38,032 bases of DNA from Geothrix sp. (GTDB lineage Bacteria > Acidobacteriota > Holophagae > Holophagales > Holophagaceae): positions 1 through 38,032 of the forward strand of contig JAUXSE010000003.1 of assembly GCA_030681515.1 (NCBI GenBank). Reading direction: 5' to 3'. The position numbers and the translations under genes were made by a program. The stretch's first letter is position 1; each line of letters begins with the position of its first letter. Below, piece by piece: positions 13,435 to 24,922 of this stretch. Under the pieces are notes generated by a model. It searched no databases. It was given only the letters and a program-made list of their open reading frames with translations, and was not told where the DNA came from.

Positions 13435-14616
13435 TTACGTGTACTTGATGTTGGGATTCCGCCCCCCCAGCGCGGTGCTGGCGGGCTGGGCGGGGGCGTT
13501 GGCCCGGCCCCCGGCGGAACCGACGCCCACGCCACGGTTGATGAGCTCGCGCAGTTCGTCGGTGTTGGAGGAGTACTCGAAGGCCTGTTCCTGGGTGATT
13601 TCCTTGCGGAGCACCAGATCGGACAGGCTCTGGTTGAAGGTCTGCATGCCGTACTTGGTCTGGCCGGCCTGCATGACGCCGTAGACCTGGTGGATCTTGT
13701 CCTCGCGGATGAGGTTCCGGATGGCGGGGTTGGGCAGCATGATCTCCAGCGCCAGGGCCCGTCCCTTGCCGCTGGCCTTGGGGATGAGGCTCTGGCAGAT
13801 GACGCCTTCCAGCACCAGGGAGAGCTGGGCGCGGATCTGGGGCTGCTGATGGGCGGGAAACACGTCAATGATGCGGTTGATGGTCTGCACGGTGCTGTTG
13901 GTGTGCAGGGTGCCAAAGGTGAGGTGGCCCGTTTCGGCGATGGTGAGGGCCGATTCGATGGTTTCGAGATCCCGCATCTCGCCCACCAGCTCCACGTCGG
14001 GATCCTGGCGCAGGGCCGAGCGCAGGGCCTTCTTGAAGCTGTGGGTATCGGCGTGGATCTCGCGCTGGTTCACCAGGGCCCGCCGGTGCTTGTGCACGTA
14101 TTCCACCGGATCCTCGATGGTGAGGATGTGCACCGGCTCCTCGGCGTTGATCTTGTCCACCATGGCCGCCAGGGTGGTGGACTTGCCCGAACCGGTCACG
14201 CCCGTCACCAGCACCAGACCCCGGGGCTTGTCGCAGAGGCCCTGGATGGCGGGGGGCAGCCCCAGCTGCTCGAAGCTGCGGATGTTCTCGGGGATGGTGC
14301 GGAACACGCCGGCGGTGGCGCCCCGCTGATTGAACACGTTGGCGCGGAACCGGGCCACGCCCTGGAGGCCGAAGGAGAAGTCCACTTCGAGATCCTCCTC
14401 CAGGCGGTGCTTCTGCTGATCGGTCATCACGCCGTAGCAGAGCCAGCGGGTCTGCGAGGCGTCGAGGGGCGGCAGCTTGAGGGGCACCATGCGCCCGTCA
14501 ATGCGGATCTGCGGCGCCGAATCCGTGGTGATGTGCAGATCCGTGCCCCCGTACTCCACCAGCGTCTTGAGCAGCTGCTGGAGGGGGGCAACGTAATTGG
14601 CGCCGACTTCGCTCAT
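13435..14616 (-). CDS. pilT: Type IV pilus retraction ATPase PilT
   Basis: The protein has 393 residues, starting at ATG 14614-14616 (MSEVGANYVAPLQQLLKTLV). The upstream frame continues into the 9-bp repeat, so a longer start is unlikely. Motifs include Walker A GVTGSGKST (139-147), the Asp box around TIEDPVEYVH (167-176), Walker B VELVGEMRD (208-216), the His box HLTFGTLHT (231-239) and AIRNLIRE, the hallmark of PilT that is needed for retraction in other species. PilT disassembles the pilus and powers twitching. It is read with pilB upstream, with the repeat-bounded GxxExxY gene between. Confidence 0.96.
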   Translation of the reverse strand: MSEVGANYVAPLQQLLKTLVEYGGTDLHITTDSAPQIRIDGRMVPLKLPPLDASQTRWLCYGVMTDQQKHRLEEDLEVDFSFGLQGVARFRANVFNQRGATAGVFRTIPENIRSFEQLGLPPAIQGLCDKPRGLVLVTGVTGSGKSTTLAAMVDKINAEEPVHILTIEDPVEYVHKHRRALVNQREIHADTHSFKKALRSALRQDPDVELVGEMRDLETIESALTIAETGHLTFGTLHTNSTVQTINRIIDVFPAHQQPQIRAQLSLVLEGVICQSLIPKASGKGRALALEIMLPNPAIRNLIREDKIHQVYGVMQAGQTKYGMQTFNQSLSDLVLRKEITQEQAFEYSSNTDELRELINRGVGVGSAGGRANAPAQPASTALGGRNPNIKYT

Positions 14617-14639
14617 GGGGGCCTCGGGAAAAACAAAAA

Positions 14640-14730
14640 GCTGGGACAGGATTAACAGGATTGAAAGCAGGATTAACAGGATTAGAAAAGGAACTAACAA
14701 GAAGAAGGGCAGGATTAACAGGATTCTGGC
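14640..14730. repeat. Left arm of the ATCCTGTTA-type cassette around the GxxExxY gene
   Basis: GACAGGATTAACAGGATT and further AGGATTAACAGGATT units recur at about 14645, 14669 and 14711. Bases 14645-14666 are the exact reverse complement of 15152-15173, a perfect 22-bp inverted repeat. Bases 14640-14662 equal 1291-1313. The stop codon of the GxxExxY gene (TAA, 14715-14717) lies within this arm. Confidence 0.9.
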
Positions 14731-15113
14731 GGGCGGGGAGATCGGAATTTTTTCTTCACCTGGAGGCTGCGGGTTCCGAAGTTCAGAAGCAGGCCCTGTT
14801 CCAGGCCGGTCGCGGCCAGGTAGTTGACCACTTGAACCTCATGTTCGGGAAGGATGGTCTGCACGGCCTTCAGTTCCAAAATCAAAACGCCTGCCACCAG
14901 GAGGTCTGCTCGATACAGTCCGACCAGTTCGCCGCGGTAGCGGACTTCCAGTTTCACTTCACGCTCGAACGGGATGCCTTCCAGAGCCATTTCCAAGGCC
15001 AGGGCATTCTGGTACACGGCTTCCGTGAATCCAGGTCCGAGCGTCGAATGCACCCGCATCGCCGCCCCGATCACCCGACCCGAAAGCTCATCCAAAGCGG
15101 CACCATCAGCCAT
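14715..15113 (-). CDS. GxxExxY-family protein
   Basis: The protein has 132 residues. LSGRVIGAAMRVHSTLGPGF then TEAVYQNALALEMALEGIPF shows the family-naming G-x-x-E-x-x-Y (GPGFTEAVY, about residues 26-34). VGLYRADLLVAGVLILELKA supplies the D...E-x-K expected of a PD-(D/E)XK-like core, and AAxxLEQGLLLNFGTRSLQVK is the usual end. The family is often multicopy and its function is unknown; nuclease activity is inferred from fold. The last codons (ESC-stop) come from the flanking repeat. The gene lies inside the pilus operon between pilB and pilT, bounded by inverted arrays, and no Shine-Dalgarno stands out. Confidence 0.9.
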   Translation of the reverse strand: MADGAALDELSGRVIGAAMRVHSTLGPGFTEAVYQNALALEMALEGIPFEREVKLEVRYRGELVGLYRADLLVAGVLILELKAVQTILPEHEVQVVNYLAATGLEQGLLLNFGTRSLQVKKKFRSPRPPESC

Positions 15114-15132
15114 TCCAAGAATTCCTTTTTTG

Positions 15133-15176
15133 AAATCCTGTAAATCAATCTTTTCAATCCTGTTAATCCTGTCAAA
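15133..15176. repeat. Right arm of the ATCCTGTTA-type cassette
   Basis: AAATCCTGTAAATCAATC and TTTTCAATCCTGTTAATCCT (to 15170) are degenerate 9-bp units in the opposite orientation to 14640-14730. Bases 15152-15173 form the perfect 22-bp inverted repeat with 14645-14666. The pilB stop (15204-15206) is about 28 bases away, after an AAGATCTTTTTTCTT stretch. Confidence 0.9.
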
Positions 15177-15203
15177 GATCTTTTTTCTTCGAGTGGGCGA
15201 TGC

Positions 15204-17048
<1,845 letters not shown>

Positions 17049-17127
17049 TGGCTGCCTCCGGATGGGGTGTGCCGATGGTATCACCACCGGCACCTGATGG
17101 ATCCGCGACTCATTGTATGCTTTTGCC

Positions 17128-19086
17128 ATGCCCTCCCCAGGAACTCCGCCCCAGCGCCTGCTGCAGGCCCGGCAGCTGATCCGGGAGAAAGGCCTGTCGA
17201 GAACGGACCTGGCGCTGCTGGAAGACATCCTCCGCGAGGGGGCGAGGGATCTGGAACCCCTGCTGGAATCGGCCCCGGAGCGGACCGTGGCCAGTGAGGA
17301 ATCCCCGGCCCAGGCCAGCCTCCGGCGCAACCTCGGCACCTTCCTGGCCTTCCTGCATCATTTCTCGGCCCGCCGCCTGGGCGAGGCCCGGGCCTCCATG
17401 GGACTGGTCCTGCTCCACAGCCTGTCGCGGCTGGGGGATCTGTCCGAGGCGGCCCACCGGGAGCTGCTGGCGGAGCAGCATCAGCCCGAATGGGTATCGC
17501 GGCTGCTGGATCTGCTCGCCTCGCTGCGCGCCATGGCCCTGGCCCCCACGGAGGACAGCGGCAATCTGAGGGTGCTCTGGTCGGCCTTCCTCGCCGATCA
17601 CCGGGACGCCTTCCGCGGAATCCTGTCGGCGCTCCAGGACAGTGAGCCCGGCGCGGCCTCGGTGGCCCGCCTCAATGCCGGGATGAAGGCGGTGAACCGC
17701 GCCATCCAGGGCCAGGGGCGCCTGGAGGAATCCATGGTGCGCCTCGCGGAGCAGATGGAGGCCTGCATTCCCGCGGAGATCCACGCCCGCGTGGAACCCC
17801 TGCTCCTCCTCGAACACGTGATCTCGAATCTGCGCCTGAGCCTGGTGCGCCCGCTGGATCGCGGCATCCACTGGCCCGCGGTCGAGCAGGTGCGGGGCAG
17901 TCTGCGCTGGCTGTGGGACCATCTGGGCTGGTCCCTGCCGCGCATGGACGCCGAGCTGTTCCGGGAGAGCATGCCCCCGGAGTTGCGCCGGCTGCTCCAG
18001 CAGATCCGCCGGGAGAACCGGGCCGAGTTCTCCGTCGTGGCCCGCGCCCTGGCCAGCCATGTCTCGCTGCTGGGCCTGCTGGAATCCCTGGATCCCGCCG
18101 CCAGCGCGGGGCCGCGCGACCGCTATGCGGCGGTTCCCGTTTTCCTGGTGGTCGAATCCGAACTGGGCCGCATGTCGGAACGGGCCTACGACCCGGCCCG
18201 GTGCGCTCTGCTGGATCCCGCCCGGCCCGAGGCCTCCCGGCTGCAGACCTTCCTGCGGCAGGCGGTGCTGGGCCTCCGCCAGGACCAGGGGACCCTGCGG
18301 AGCCTGCTCCAACAGGCCCTCGCGGGCCAGGACGCCGACCAGCTGGCCCAGACCCTCGACAACCTGCGGGGCCTGCTCGTCAACCATCAGCGGCAGCTCA
18401 TGGGCGAGCTGGTGGGCATCTACTCCCCCGATGTGCAGCACCGGCTCTTTCCCGAATCGCCCAGCATGATGGAGGAAGGCGAGCACCTCCGCCTTCGCAT
18501 CCAGCGCCTGTGGGAGCAGGTTCCCCCGCTCCACGGACAGCTGCAGCTCCATCTGGAGCTGCAGGACTGGCCCCGGCTGGCCCTGGGCCTTTCCCACACC
18601 TACCGGCATCTGCTGACCTTCCGCCGCAGTCCCGAGTTCCCCCTCATGCGCCGGCCGGACCGGGAGGAAGCCGAACGCCTCATCGAGGAACTGGGCCGGC
18701 TGCTGGAATCCCCCCAGGATGTGCCCCAGGCCCTGCGGGACGGCATGGATCTGCTGGGGGAGCTGCTGCGGTTCCTGGAACTCTTCCTGCTGCGGATCAA
18801 TGCCCGCGTGCCCTTGATCCGCCAGGATCTGGAAGTGTCCCAGGAGGTCCTGAAGCTCATCGGCGAGCTGCGCTCCGCGCCGGTGGGCCAGGAGCGCACC
18901 CGGATCTCGCACAAGCTCATCCAGACCGCGAAGCGGCTGGGCGTCCGGGATCCCCAGTCCATGGCCCTGCTGAAACGCTGGGTGCGGGCGGAGCGCGGCC
19001 AGCGGGAAGGCTCCCTTCCCTCCCTGGACCAGTTGGCCTCCCACCTGCGCCAGTTGGCCCTGAGGCTGGAAGCCGCGCTGGGTTAA
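17128..19086 (+). CDS. Unknown 652-residue helical protein
   Basis: I do not recognise a family. The start is ATG 17128 (MPSPGTPPQRLLQARQLIRE); an in-frame TTG at 17113 is possible. The protein is almost all predicted helix, rich in Leu, Arg, Glu and Gln, with no signal peptide, membrane segment, Cys cluster or nucleotide-binding motif. It reads as helical bundles separated by short proline-containing turns, for example LVRPLDRGIHWPAVEQVRGS and YDPARCALLDPARPEASRLQ. It is divergent from pilB with an 80-base gap and is followed after 45 bases by a GGDEF gene. That context suggests, but does not show, a regulatory or scaffold role. Confidence 0.75.
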   Translation: MPSPGTPPQRLLQARQLIREKGLSRTDLALLEDILREGARDLEPLLESAPERTVASEESPAQASLRRNLGTFLAFLHHFSARRLGEARASMGLVLLHSLSRLGDLSEAAHRELLAEQHQPEWVSRLLDLLASLRAMALAPTEDSGNLRVLWSAFLADHRDAFRGILSALQDSEPGAASVARLNAGMKAVNRAIQGQGRLEESMVRLAEQMEACIPAEIHARVEPLLLLEHVISNLRLSLVRPLDRGIHWPAVEQVRGSLRWLWDHLGWSLPRMDAELFRESMPPELRRLLQQIRRENRAEFSVVARALASHVSLLGLLESLDPAASAGPRDRYAAVPVFLVVESELGRMSERAYDPARCALLDPARPEASRLQTFLRQAVLGLRQDQGTLRSLLQQALAGQDADQLAQTLDNLRGLLVNHQRQLMGELVGIYSPDVQHRLFPESPSMMEEGEHLRLRIQRLWEQVPPLHGQLQLHLELQDWPRLALGLSHTYRHLLTFRRSPEFPLMRRPDREEAERLIEELGRLLESPQDVPQALRDGMDLLGELLRFLELFLLRINARVPLIRQDLEVSQEVLKLIGELRSAPVGQERTRISHKLIQTAKRLGVRDPQSMALLKRWVRAERGQREGSLPSLDQLASHLRQLALRLEAALG

Positions 19087-19131
19087 CCTGTGCCTGACCC
19101 CCCGCCGATGAACTGATCCACTGGGAGATCC

Positions 19132-20292
19132 ATGGCCCGCATCCACTGGCTGGAAGCCCATCCCTCCGCGGCGGGGGAGGCCCTTCGCGCGGCGCTGGCG
19201 GGATGGGGGCATGAGGCCGTTCCGGGGGCGGGCCAGGGTTCCATCGTGCTGGTGGCCGAGCGCCCGGATATCCGGCTGATCCCCGCGGAGGGCACGGAGA
19301 TCCTGTGGTGGGTGGAACAGGCCGATCCCGAGGAGGTCAGCGCCGTGCTGAGCCTCCGCCCCGGGTGGGTGCTGCTGCAGGACCGCCCCCTGGAGGCCGC
19401 CCGGGAGGCCCTGCTGCACCTGCGGCAGCGGGATCTGGGCAGCGATGGCTGGCTGCGCCAGATGATGCACCTGGCCTCCCTCGACGAGCTGCTGCGCCTG
19501 GTACTGGGCCGGGCCATCCGCCTGTCCGGGGCCCGGGGTGGCGCCATCTGGCTGCGGCGGGACGAACTGTTCTACCAGCGGGCGGGCGATGGGGCCTTCC
19601 CCGAAGCCCCCCTGCCCCGCCAGGAGGCCGCCGAGCTGGTCCGCCGGGGGGAGGCCTTCCTCCTGGCGCCTTCCGAGCAGCTGGGCATTCTGCGGGTGCT
19701 GGATCCCAAAGAACCCGTGGAGGCCTGCCTCATGGGTTTCGCCGATGTGGAGCCCCTGCTGCTCAACGCCTGGCATCTGGAAGAAAGCCGCGCCCTCTCC
19801 TTCAAGGACGATCTCACCGTGGCCCAGAACCGCCGCTGCCTGGAGGCCGAACTCCCCCAGGCCGTGCGGTCCGCCGCCACCAAGAACGAGTCCCTGGCGC
19901 TGCTTTTCCTGGACGTGGACGACCTCAAGCACGTGAACAGCCGCCATGGCCATCCCGTGGGCAGCCTCCTGTTGGAGGCCGTGGCCCGCACCGCCCAGCG
20001 CCTCTGCCGCGCCCATGACCGCCTCTACCGGTACGGCGGCGACGAGTTCTGCATCCTCATGCCAGGCACCACCTCCCAGGGCGCCCGGAAGCTGGGCGAA
20101 CGCCTGCTCCAGGTGGTCCGCGAGCAGCCCCTGGATCTCGGCCACGGCCACCTCACCGTGTCGCTCAGCGCCGGGGTCGCCGCCTATCCCGAACACGCGG
20201 ACGGCGCCGGCCACCTCATCGAGCAGGCCGACCGCGCCCTGTTCCGCGCCAAGGGGGGGGGCAAGGGGCGGGTGGTGGTGGCGGGACTGTAG
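19132..20292 (+). CDS. Diguanylate cyclase (GGDEF) with degenerate receiver-like and GAF-like N-terminus
   Basis: The protein has 386 residues. The C-terminal domain (about 220-386) contains DLTVAQNRRCLEAELPQAVR, LLFLDVDDLKHVNSRHGHPV and RLYRYGGDEFCILMPG. The active-site GGDEF and the metal Asp in DVDD are intact, and RAHD five residues before GGDEF is an inhibitory I-site, so c-di-GMP synthesis with feedback is expected. Residues 1-100 look like a receiver without clear phosphorylation residues, and about 110-215 are GAF-like. GGGAG precedes the ATG. c-di-GMP commonly controls pili, so its place beside the pilus cluster is suggestive. Confidence 0.9.
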   Translation: MARIHWLEAHPSAAGEALRAALAGWGHEAVPGAGQGSIVLVAERPDIRLIPAEGTEILWWVEQADPEEVSAVLSLRPGWVLLQDRPLEAAREALLHLRQRDLGSDGWLRQMMHLASLDELLRLVLGRAIRLSGARGGAIWLRRDELFYQRAGDGAFPEAPLPRQEAAELVRRGEAFLLAPSEQLGILRVLDPKEPVEACLMGFADVEPLLLNAWHLEESRALSFKDDLTVAQNRRCLEAELPQAVRSAATKNESLALLFLDVDDLKHVNSRHGHPVGSLLLEAVARTAQRLCRAHDRLYRYGGDEFCILMPGTTSQGARKLGERLLQVVREQPLDLGHGHLTVSLSAGVAAYPEHADGAGHLIEQADRALFRAKGGGKGRVVVAGL

Positions 20293-20332
20293 GCCGGGGG
20301 GGCCAAGCTGTGGGCGCTGGGCTGAAGGCGGC

Positions 20333-20492
20333 GGGCTTCAGGCTCTAGGCTCTAGGCTCTAGGCTCTAGGGGGGGCTGTGGCGGCCTTTGGCCGCACTTC
20401 CTTTTTCCTTTGGGCCGTTTGGAACGGCGTGGCCGTCCAGAAATGAGTGCCCCCATCTTTCCTGGAGCCTGAAGCCTGAAGCCTGAAGCCTA
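20333..20492. repeat. Inverted heptad arrays between GGDEF gene and dnaJ, no gene inside
   Basis: The left arm (20333-20370) is GGCTTCA followed by four GGCTCTA units. The right arm (20461-20492) reads as three AGCCTGA-type heptads. GGCTTCAGGCTCTAGG on the left pairs with the reverse complement of the right arm at 15 of 16 positions. The 90-base spacer holds GCGGCCTTTGGCCGC (20381-20395) before a pyrimidine run (CTTCCTTTTT), which could stop transcription from the GGDEF side. On the minus strand the right arm begins at the dnaJ stop codon: TAGGCTTCAGGCTTCAGG. Confidence 0.85.
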
Positions 20493-21650
20493 CTTCCGCT
20501 TCTTCTTCCCGCCCTTTTCGGATCCGAACACCTTGGCGAGGAAGCCCTCTTCTTCGCCCTCGGCGGCGTCCCCGTCGAGGCTGCGCCGGAGCTGATCCAC
20601 GAGCTGGCGCTGTTCGGCGGTCAGGGATTTCGGCACCGCCACCCGCAGGTGCAGGTAGAGATCGCCGCGGCCGCTGCCCTGCAGGCGCGGCACCCCGGCA
20701 TTCACCAGCTTCACCACATGGTCCGCGGGCGTGCCCGCCGCCACCTTCACCTTGTCCGTGCCGTAGGGCGTTTCCACCTCCAGGGCGCCGCCGACCACCA
20801 GCAGCGGCCAGTTGATCTCGAGGCGCCGGTGGAGGTCGCTGCCATCCCGCTCGTAGCGCAGATCCGGTTCCACGTCGAAGACCACGTACAGATCGCCCGA
20901 GCGGCCCCCGGAGCGTCCCGCCTCGCCCTGGCCCTGGAGCCTGAGCCGCGTGCCCCGGTCCACGCCCGCCGGGACCTTGAAGCTCACCTTGGATTTCCGA
21001 TGGATGCGCCCCTCGCCATGGCAGGTCCGGCAGGGCTTCGGGATGACGCGGCCCCGGCCCTCGCAGCGCGGACAGGGCGTGAGCATCTGGAAGAAGCCCT
21101 GGCGCACGGCCACCTGTCCCGCGCCCCGGCACTGGGGGCAGGTCTCGGGCCGGGAGCCAGCCTCGCAGCCCGATCCATGGCAGGAGTCGCAGGCTTCCAG
21201 GCGCGGGATGGAAAGCTCCACCGCGTCCTTCCCGAAGATCGCGTCGTGGAAGCTGAGCTTCAGATTGTACTGAAGGTCGGACCCGCGTTCCTCTCCGTTG
21301 GCCCGGCGGCGGCCGCCGCCGAAGAGATCCCCGAACATGCCCCCGCCGAAGAAGCTGCCGAGGATGTCCTCGAAATCGGCGAACTGGTTCGGGTCGAACT
21401 GGAACTGCTGGCCGCCGCCGCCCGCGCCACCCAGCCCCGCGTGGCCGAACTGATCGTAGACCTTCCGCTTCTCCGGGTCGGACAGCACGCTGTACGCCTC
21501 GGCGGCCTCCTTGAACTTCTCCTCCGCCGCCTTGTTGCCCGGATTGCGGTCGGGGTGCAGTTCCATGGCCAGCTTGCGGTAGGCCTTCTTCATCTCGTCG
21601 GCCCCGGCCTCCTTCGGGATGCCGAGCACTTCGTAGTAGTCGCGTTTCAT
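20490..21650 (-). CDS. dnaJ: Chaperone DnaJ
   Basis: The protein has 386 residues. I start at ATG 21648-21650 (MKRDYYEVLGIPKEAGADEM); an earlier in-frame ATG would read through the S23-like gene's tail. The J domain (1-70) has HPD in MELHPDRNPGN, followed by a Gly/Phe-rich stretch (GGAGGGGQQFQFDPNQFADF). Four zinc-binding repeats are intact: CDSCHGSG, CPQCRGAG, CPRCEGRG and CRTCHGEG. The C-terminal substrate domain ends in a basic EKGGKKKRK tail. DnaJ delivers unfolded proteins to DnaK and stimulates its ATPase. The TAG stop opens the heptad array downstream. Confidence 0.97.
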   Translation of the reverse strand: MKRDYYEVLGIPKEAGADEMKKAYRKLAMELHPDRNPGNKAAEEKFKEAAEAYSVLSDPEKRKVYDQFGHAGLGGAGGGGQQFQFDPNQFADFEDILGSFFGGGMFGDLFGGGRRRANGEERGSDLQYNLKLSFHDAIFGKDAVELSIPRLEACDSCHGSGCEAGSRPETCPQCRGAGQVAVRQGFFQMLTPCPRCEGRGRVIPKPCRTCHGEGRIHRKSKVSFKVPAGVDRGTRLRLQGQGEAGRSGGRSGDLYVVFDVEPDLRYERDGSDLHRRLEINWPLLVVGGALEVETPYGTDKVKVAAGTPADHVVKLVNAGVPRLQGSGRGDLYLHLRVAVPKSLTAEQRQLVDQLRRSLDGDAAEGEEEGFLAKVFGSEKGGKKKRK

Positions 21651-21657
21651 GGGTTGG

Positions 21658-22092
21658 TCAGTCCTCTGGCGCTTGGCTTCTGGCTTCTGGCTTCTGGGGA
21701 GATCTTGGTTCGGGATGGCGTGGTGATTCAGGTGTCTGAGAAAGGGCCTGCCGGCGAGCATTGACGAGCCCCGACACCAGTCGGGCCACATCCTGAGACA
21801 AACCGATCAGATGTCCATTCTCCCCTAAAAAGCCCAGTTCCCGCGCTAGGTCCAGTTGGAATTCCAGCTCACAGGCCGATCCAAGTGCCATGTCCAGGAA
21901 CCGGAGGTAGTCACGCTCGCTTTGCCGCGCGCACCCTTCCACCAGATTGGATGGGACCGATACGGCTGAACGCCGGATCTGGGAAGTCAACCCGAACAGC
22001 TCTTCCCGTGGGAACCGTGAAGTAGCTCGATAGACCTCCAAGGCCAGTTCCCTGGCCTTGGTGAAAGCGACCAGCTTTCGATGATCCCGCAT
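21658..22092 (-). CDS. Four-helix-bundle protein (S23 / TIGR02436 family)
   Basis: The protein has 144 residues, starting at ATG 22090-22092 (MRDHRKLVAFTKARELALEV) with GGAGG seven bases upstream. YRATSRFPREELFGLTSQIR then RSAVSVPSNLVEGCARQSER is the diagnostic S23 pattern, followed by DYLRFLDMALGSACELEFQL. The family includes proteins encoded in 23S rRNA intervening sequences and the Avd accessory protein of diversity-generating retroelements; its role when alone is unknown. The last 15 or so residues (RSPQKPEARSQAPED) come from the flanking heptad array. It lies between dnaK and dnaJ inside inverted arrays and stops eight bases before dnaJ. Confidence 0.92.
   Translation of the reverse strand: MRDHRKLVAFTKARELALEVYRATSRFPREELFGLTSQIRRSAVSVPSNLVEGCARQSERDYLRFLDMALGSACELEFQLDLARELGFLGENGHLIGLSQDVARLVSGLVNARRQALSQTPESPRHPEPRSPQKPEARSQAPED
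21672..21697. repeat. Left heptad arm of the S23-like cassette
   Basis: Three GGCTTCT heptads plus GG occupy 21675-21697. They pair with 22133-22155 as a 23-bp inverted repeat with one mismatch. The arm is translated as the C-terminus of the S23-like protein. Confidence 0.9.
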
Positions 22093-22130
22093 GATCGGAA
22101 CCTCCAACCTGGGGGCCTCCGGCCCCGGGA

Positions 22131-22189
22131 AGCCAGAAGCCAGGAGCCAGAAGCCTGAAGCCTGAAGCCTGAAGCCTGAAGCCTGAAGC

Positions 22190-22192
<3 letters not shown>
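22131..22192. repeat. Right heptad arm of the S23-like cassette
   Basis: CCAGAAGCCAGGAGCCAGAA (22133-22152) and onward mirrors the left arm. It is followed by five or more GAAGCCT heptads up to 22192. On the minus strand it reads TAGGCTTCAGGCTTCAGG from the dnaK stop codon (22190-22192). The first 27 bases are identical to the start of the array after the dnaJ stop. Confidence 0.9.
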
Positions 22193-24055
<1,863 letters not shown>

Positions 24056-24176
24056 GGGTGGTGCTCCGGTGGGATCGCGGCTTCATGGTACCGAATTCTC
24101 GACTTGGCATCCAGCGCAAGAATTGGATGCGACTAGGATTTTCCCGGAAGCCGGGCGCCTGTCCATGGATCTGGAT

Positions 24177-24199
24177 TCTCCGCGCGCATCGCGCGGAGA
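24177..24199 (-). terminator. Hairpin after grpE
   Basis: TCTCCGCGCG (24177-24186) and CGCGCGGAGA (24190-24199) form a perfect 10-bp stem with a three-base loop, just six bases after the grpE stop. No U-run follows, so it may weaken rather than stop transcription into dnaK, or protect the hrcA-grpE message. Confidence 0.5.
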
Positions 24200-24204
24200 G
24201 CAGC

Positions 24205-24894
24205 TCAAAGCCGATTCACCACCACCCGGGCGGCCCGCAGGAGCTGTCCCCGGAGGTTGAAGCCCCGCTCGTAGATGGCCGCCACCGCGCCATCGGGAAG
24301 GCCCGGATCGGTGAAGGTCGTGAGGGCCTCCGCATGGAGGGCGTCGAAGGGCTCGCCCACCTGCAGGGGCAGCGCCTCGACATGGAGCCGGCGCAGGGCT
24401 TCCAGGAACTGCCTCTGGATCAGCTCGACGCCCGAACGGAAGGACTCGACGTCAAGGTAGGTGGCGCTCAGGCCCCGGTCGAAATTGTCGAGGACCGGCA
24501 GGAACTCGAGCAGGATCTTGCGCTCGGCCTGTTCCACCGACAGGGAGATGTCCCGCTGGACGCGGTTGCGGAAGTTGTTGAAGTCCGCCGCGAGCCGCCG
24601 CTGCTGGTCCATCAGCTCCGCCTCGCGGCGCAGCAGCTCCTCCATCTGGCCCTCGGCCTCGGTCAGGGCCGATTCCAGATCCACCCGCGTCTCCGGCGCC
24701 GCCTCGGGCTGAAGGAGATCCGGCAGATCCATTTCGGGTACCACCTGGGTGTGGTATCCGGAGGCCACTTCATCCGCCACGGACTGGAGATCGCCATCCG
24801 GCGTCTCGTCCAGATTGAGGTCCACCATATCCTCGACCTCTCCGATCGGGGCGGCGGGCTGGGCATCCGGTTCACGGGGAGTCTCGATGGGCAT
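24205..24894 (-). CDS. grpE: Nucleotide exchange factor GrpE
   Basis: The protein has 229 residues, longer than most because of an acidic N-terminal extension of about 90 residues (MPIETPREPDAQPAAPIGEV and onward). The long paired helix follows: LLRREAELMDQQRRLAADFN then NFRNRVQRDISLSVEQAERK. The beta domain has EALPLQVGEPFDALHAEAL and GLPDGAVAAIYERGFNLRGQ with the usual LLRAARVVV ending. GrpE releases ADP from DnaK. It lies 28 bases after hrcA on the same strand. Confidence 0.95.
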   Translation of the reverse strand: MPIETPREPDAQPAAPIGEVEDMVDLNLDETPDGDLQSVADEVASGYHTQVVPEMDLPDLLQPEAAPETRVDLESALTEAEGQMEELLRREAELMDQQRRLAADFNNFRNRVQRDISLSVEQAERKILLEFLPVLDNFDRGLSATYLDVESFRSGVELIQRQFLEALRRLHVEALPLQVGEPFDALHAEALTTFTDPGLPDGAVAAIYERGFNLRGQLLRAARVVVNRL

Positions 24895-24922
24895 CGCAGC
24901 AGTATAAGCACTTCAAAGGGAA

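Noticed and set aside
17110-20214. A minus-strand frame of more than 1000 codons opposite the helical protein and the GGDEF gene
   Set aside because: It is a shadow of GC-rich coding DNA: low-complexity Gln/Gly/His/Ala composition, no family motifs, and the plus-strand genes have clear protein features and ribosome sites.
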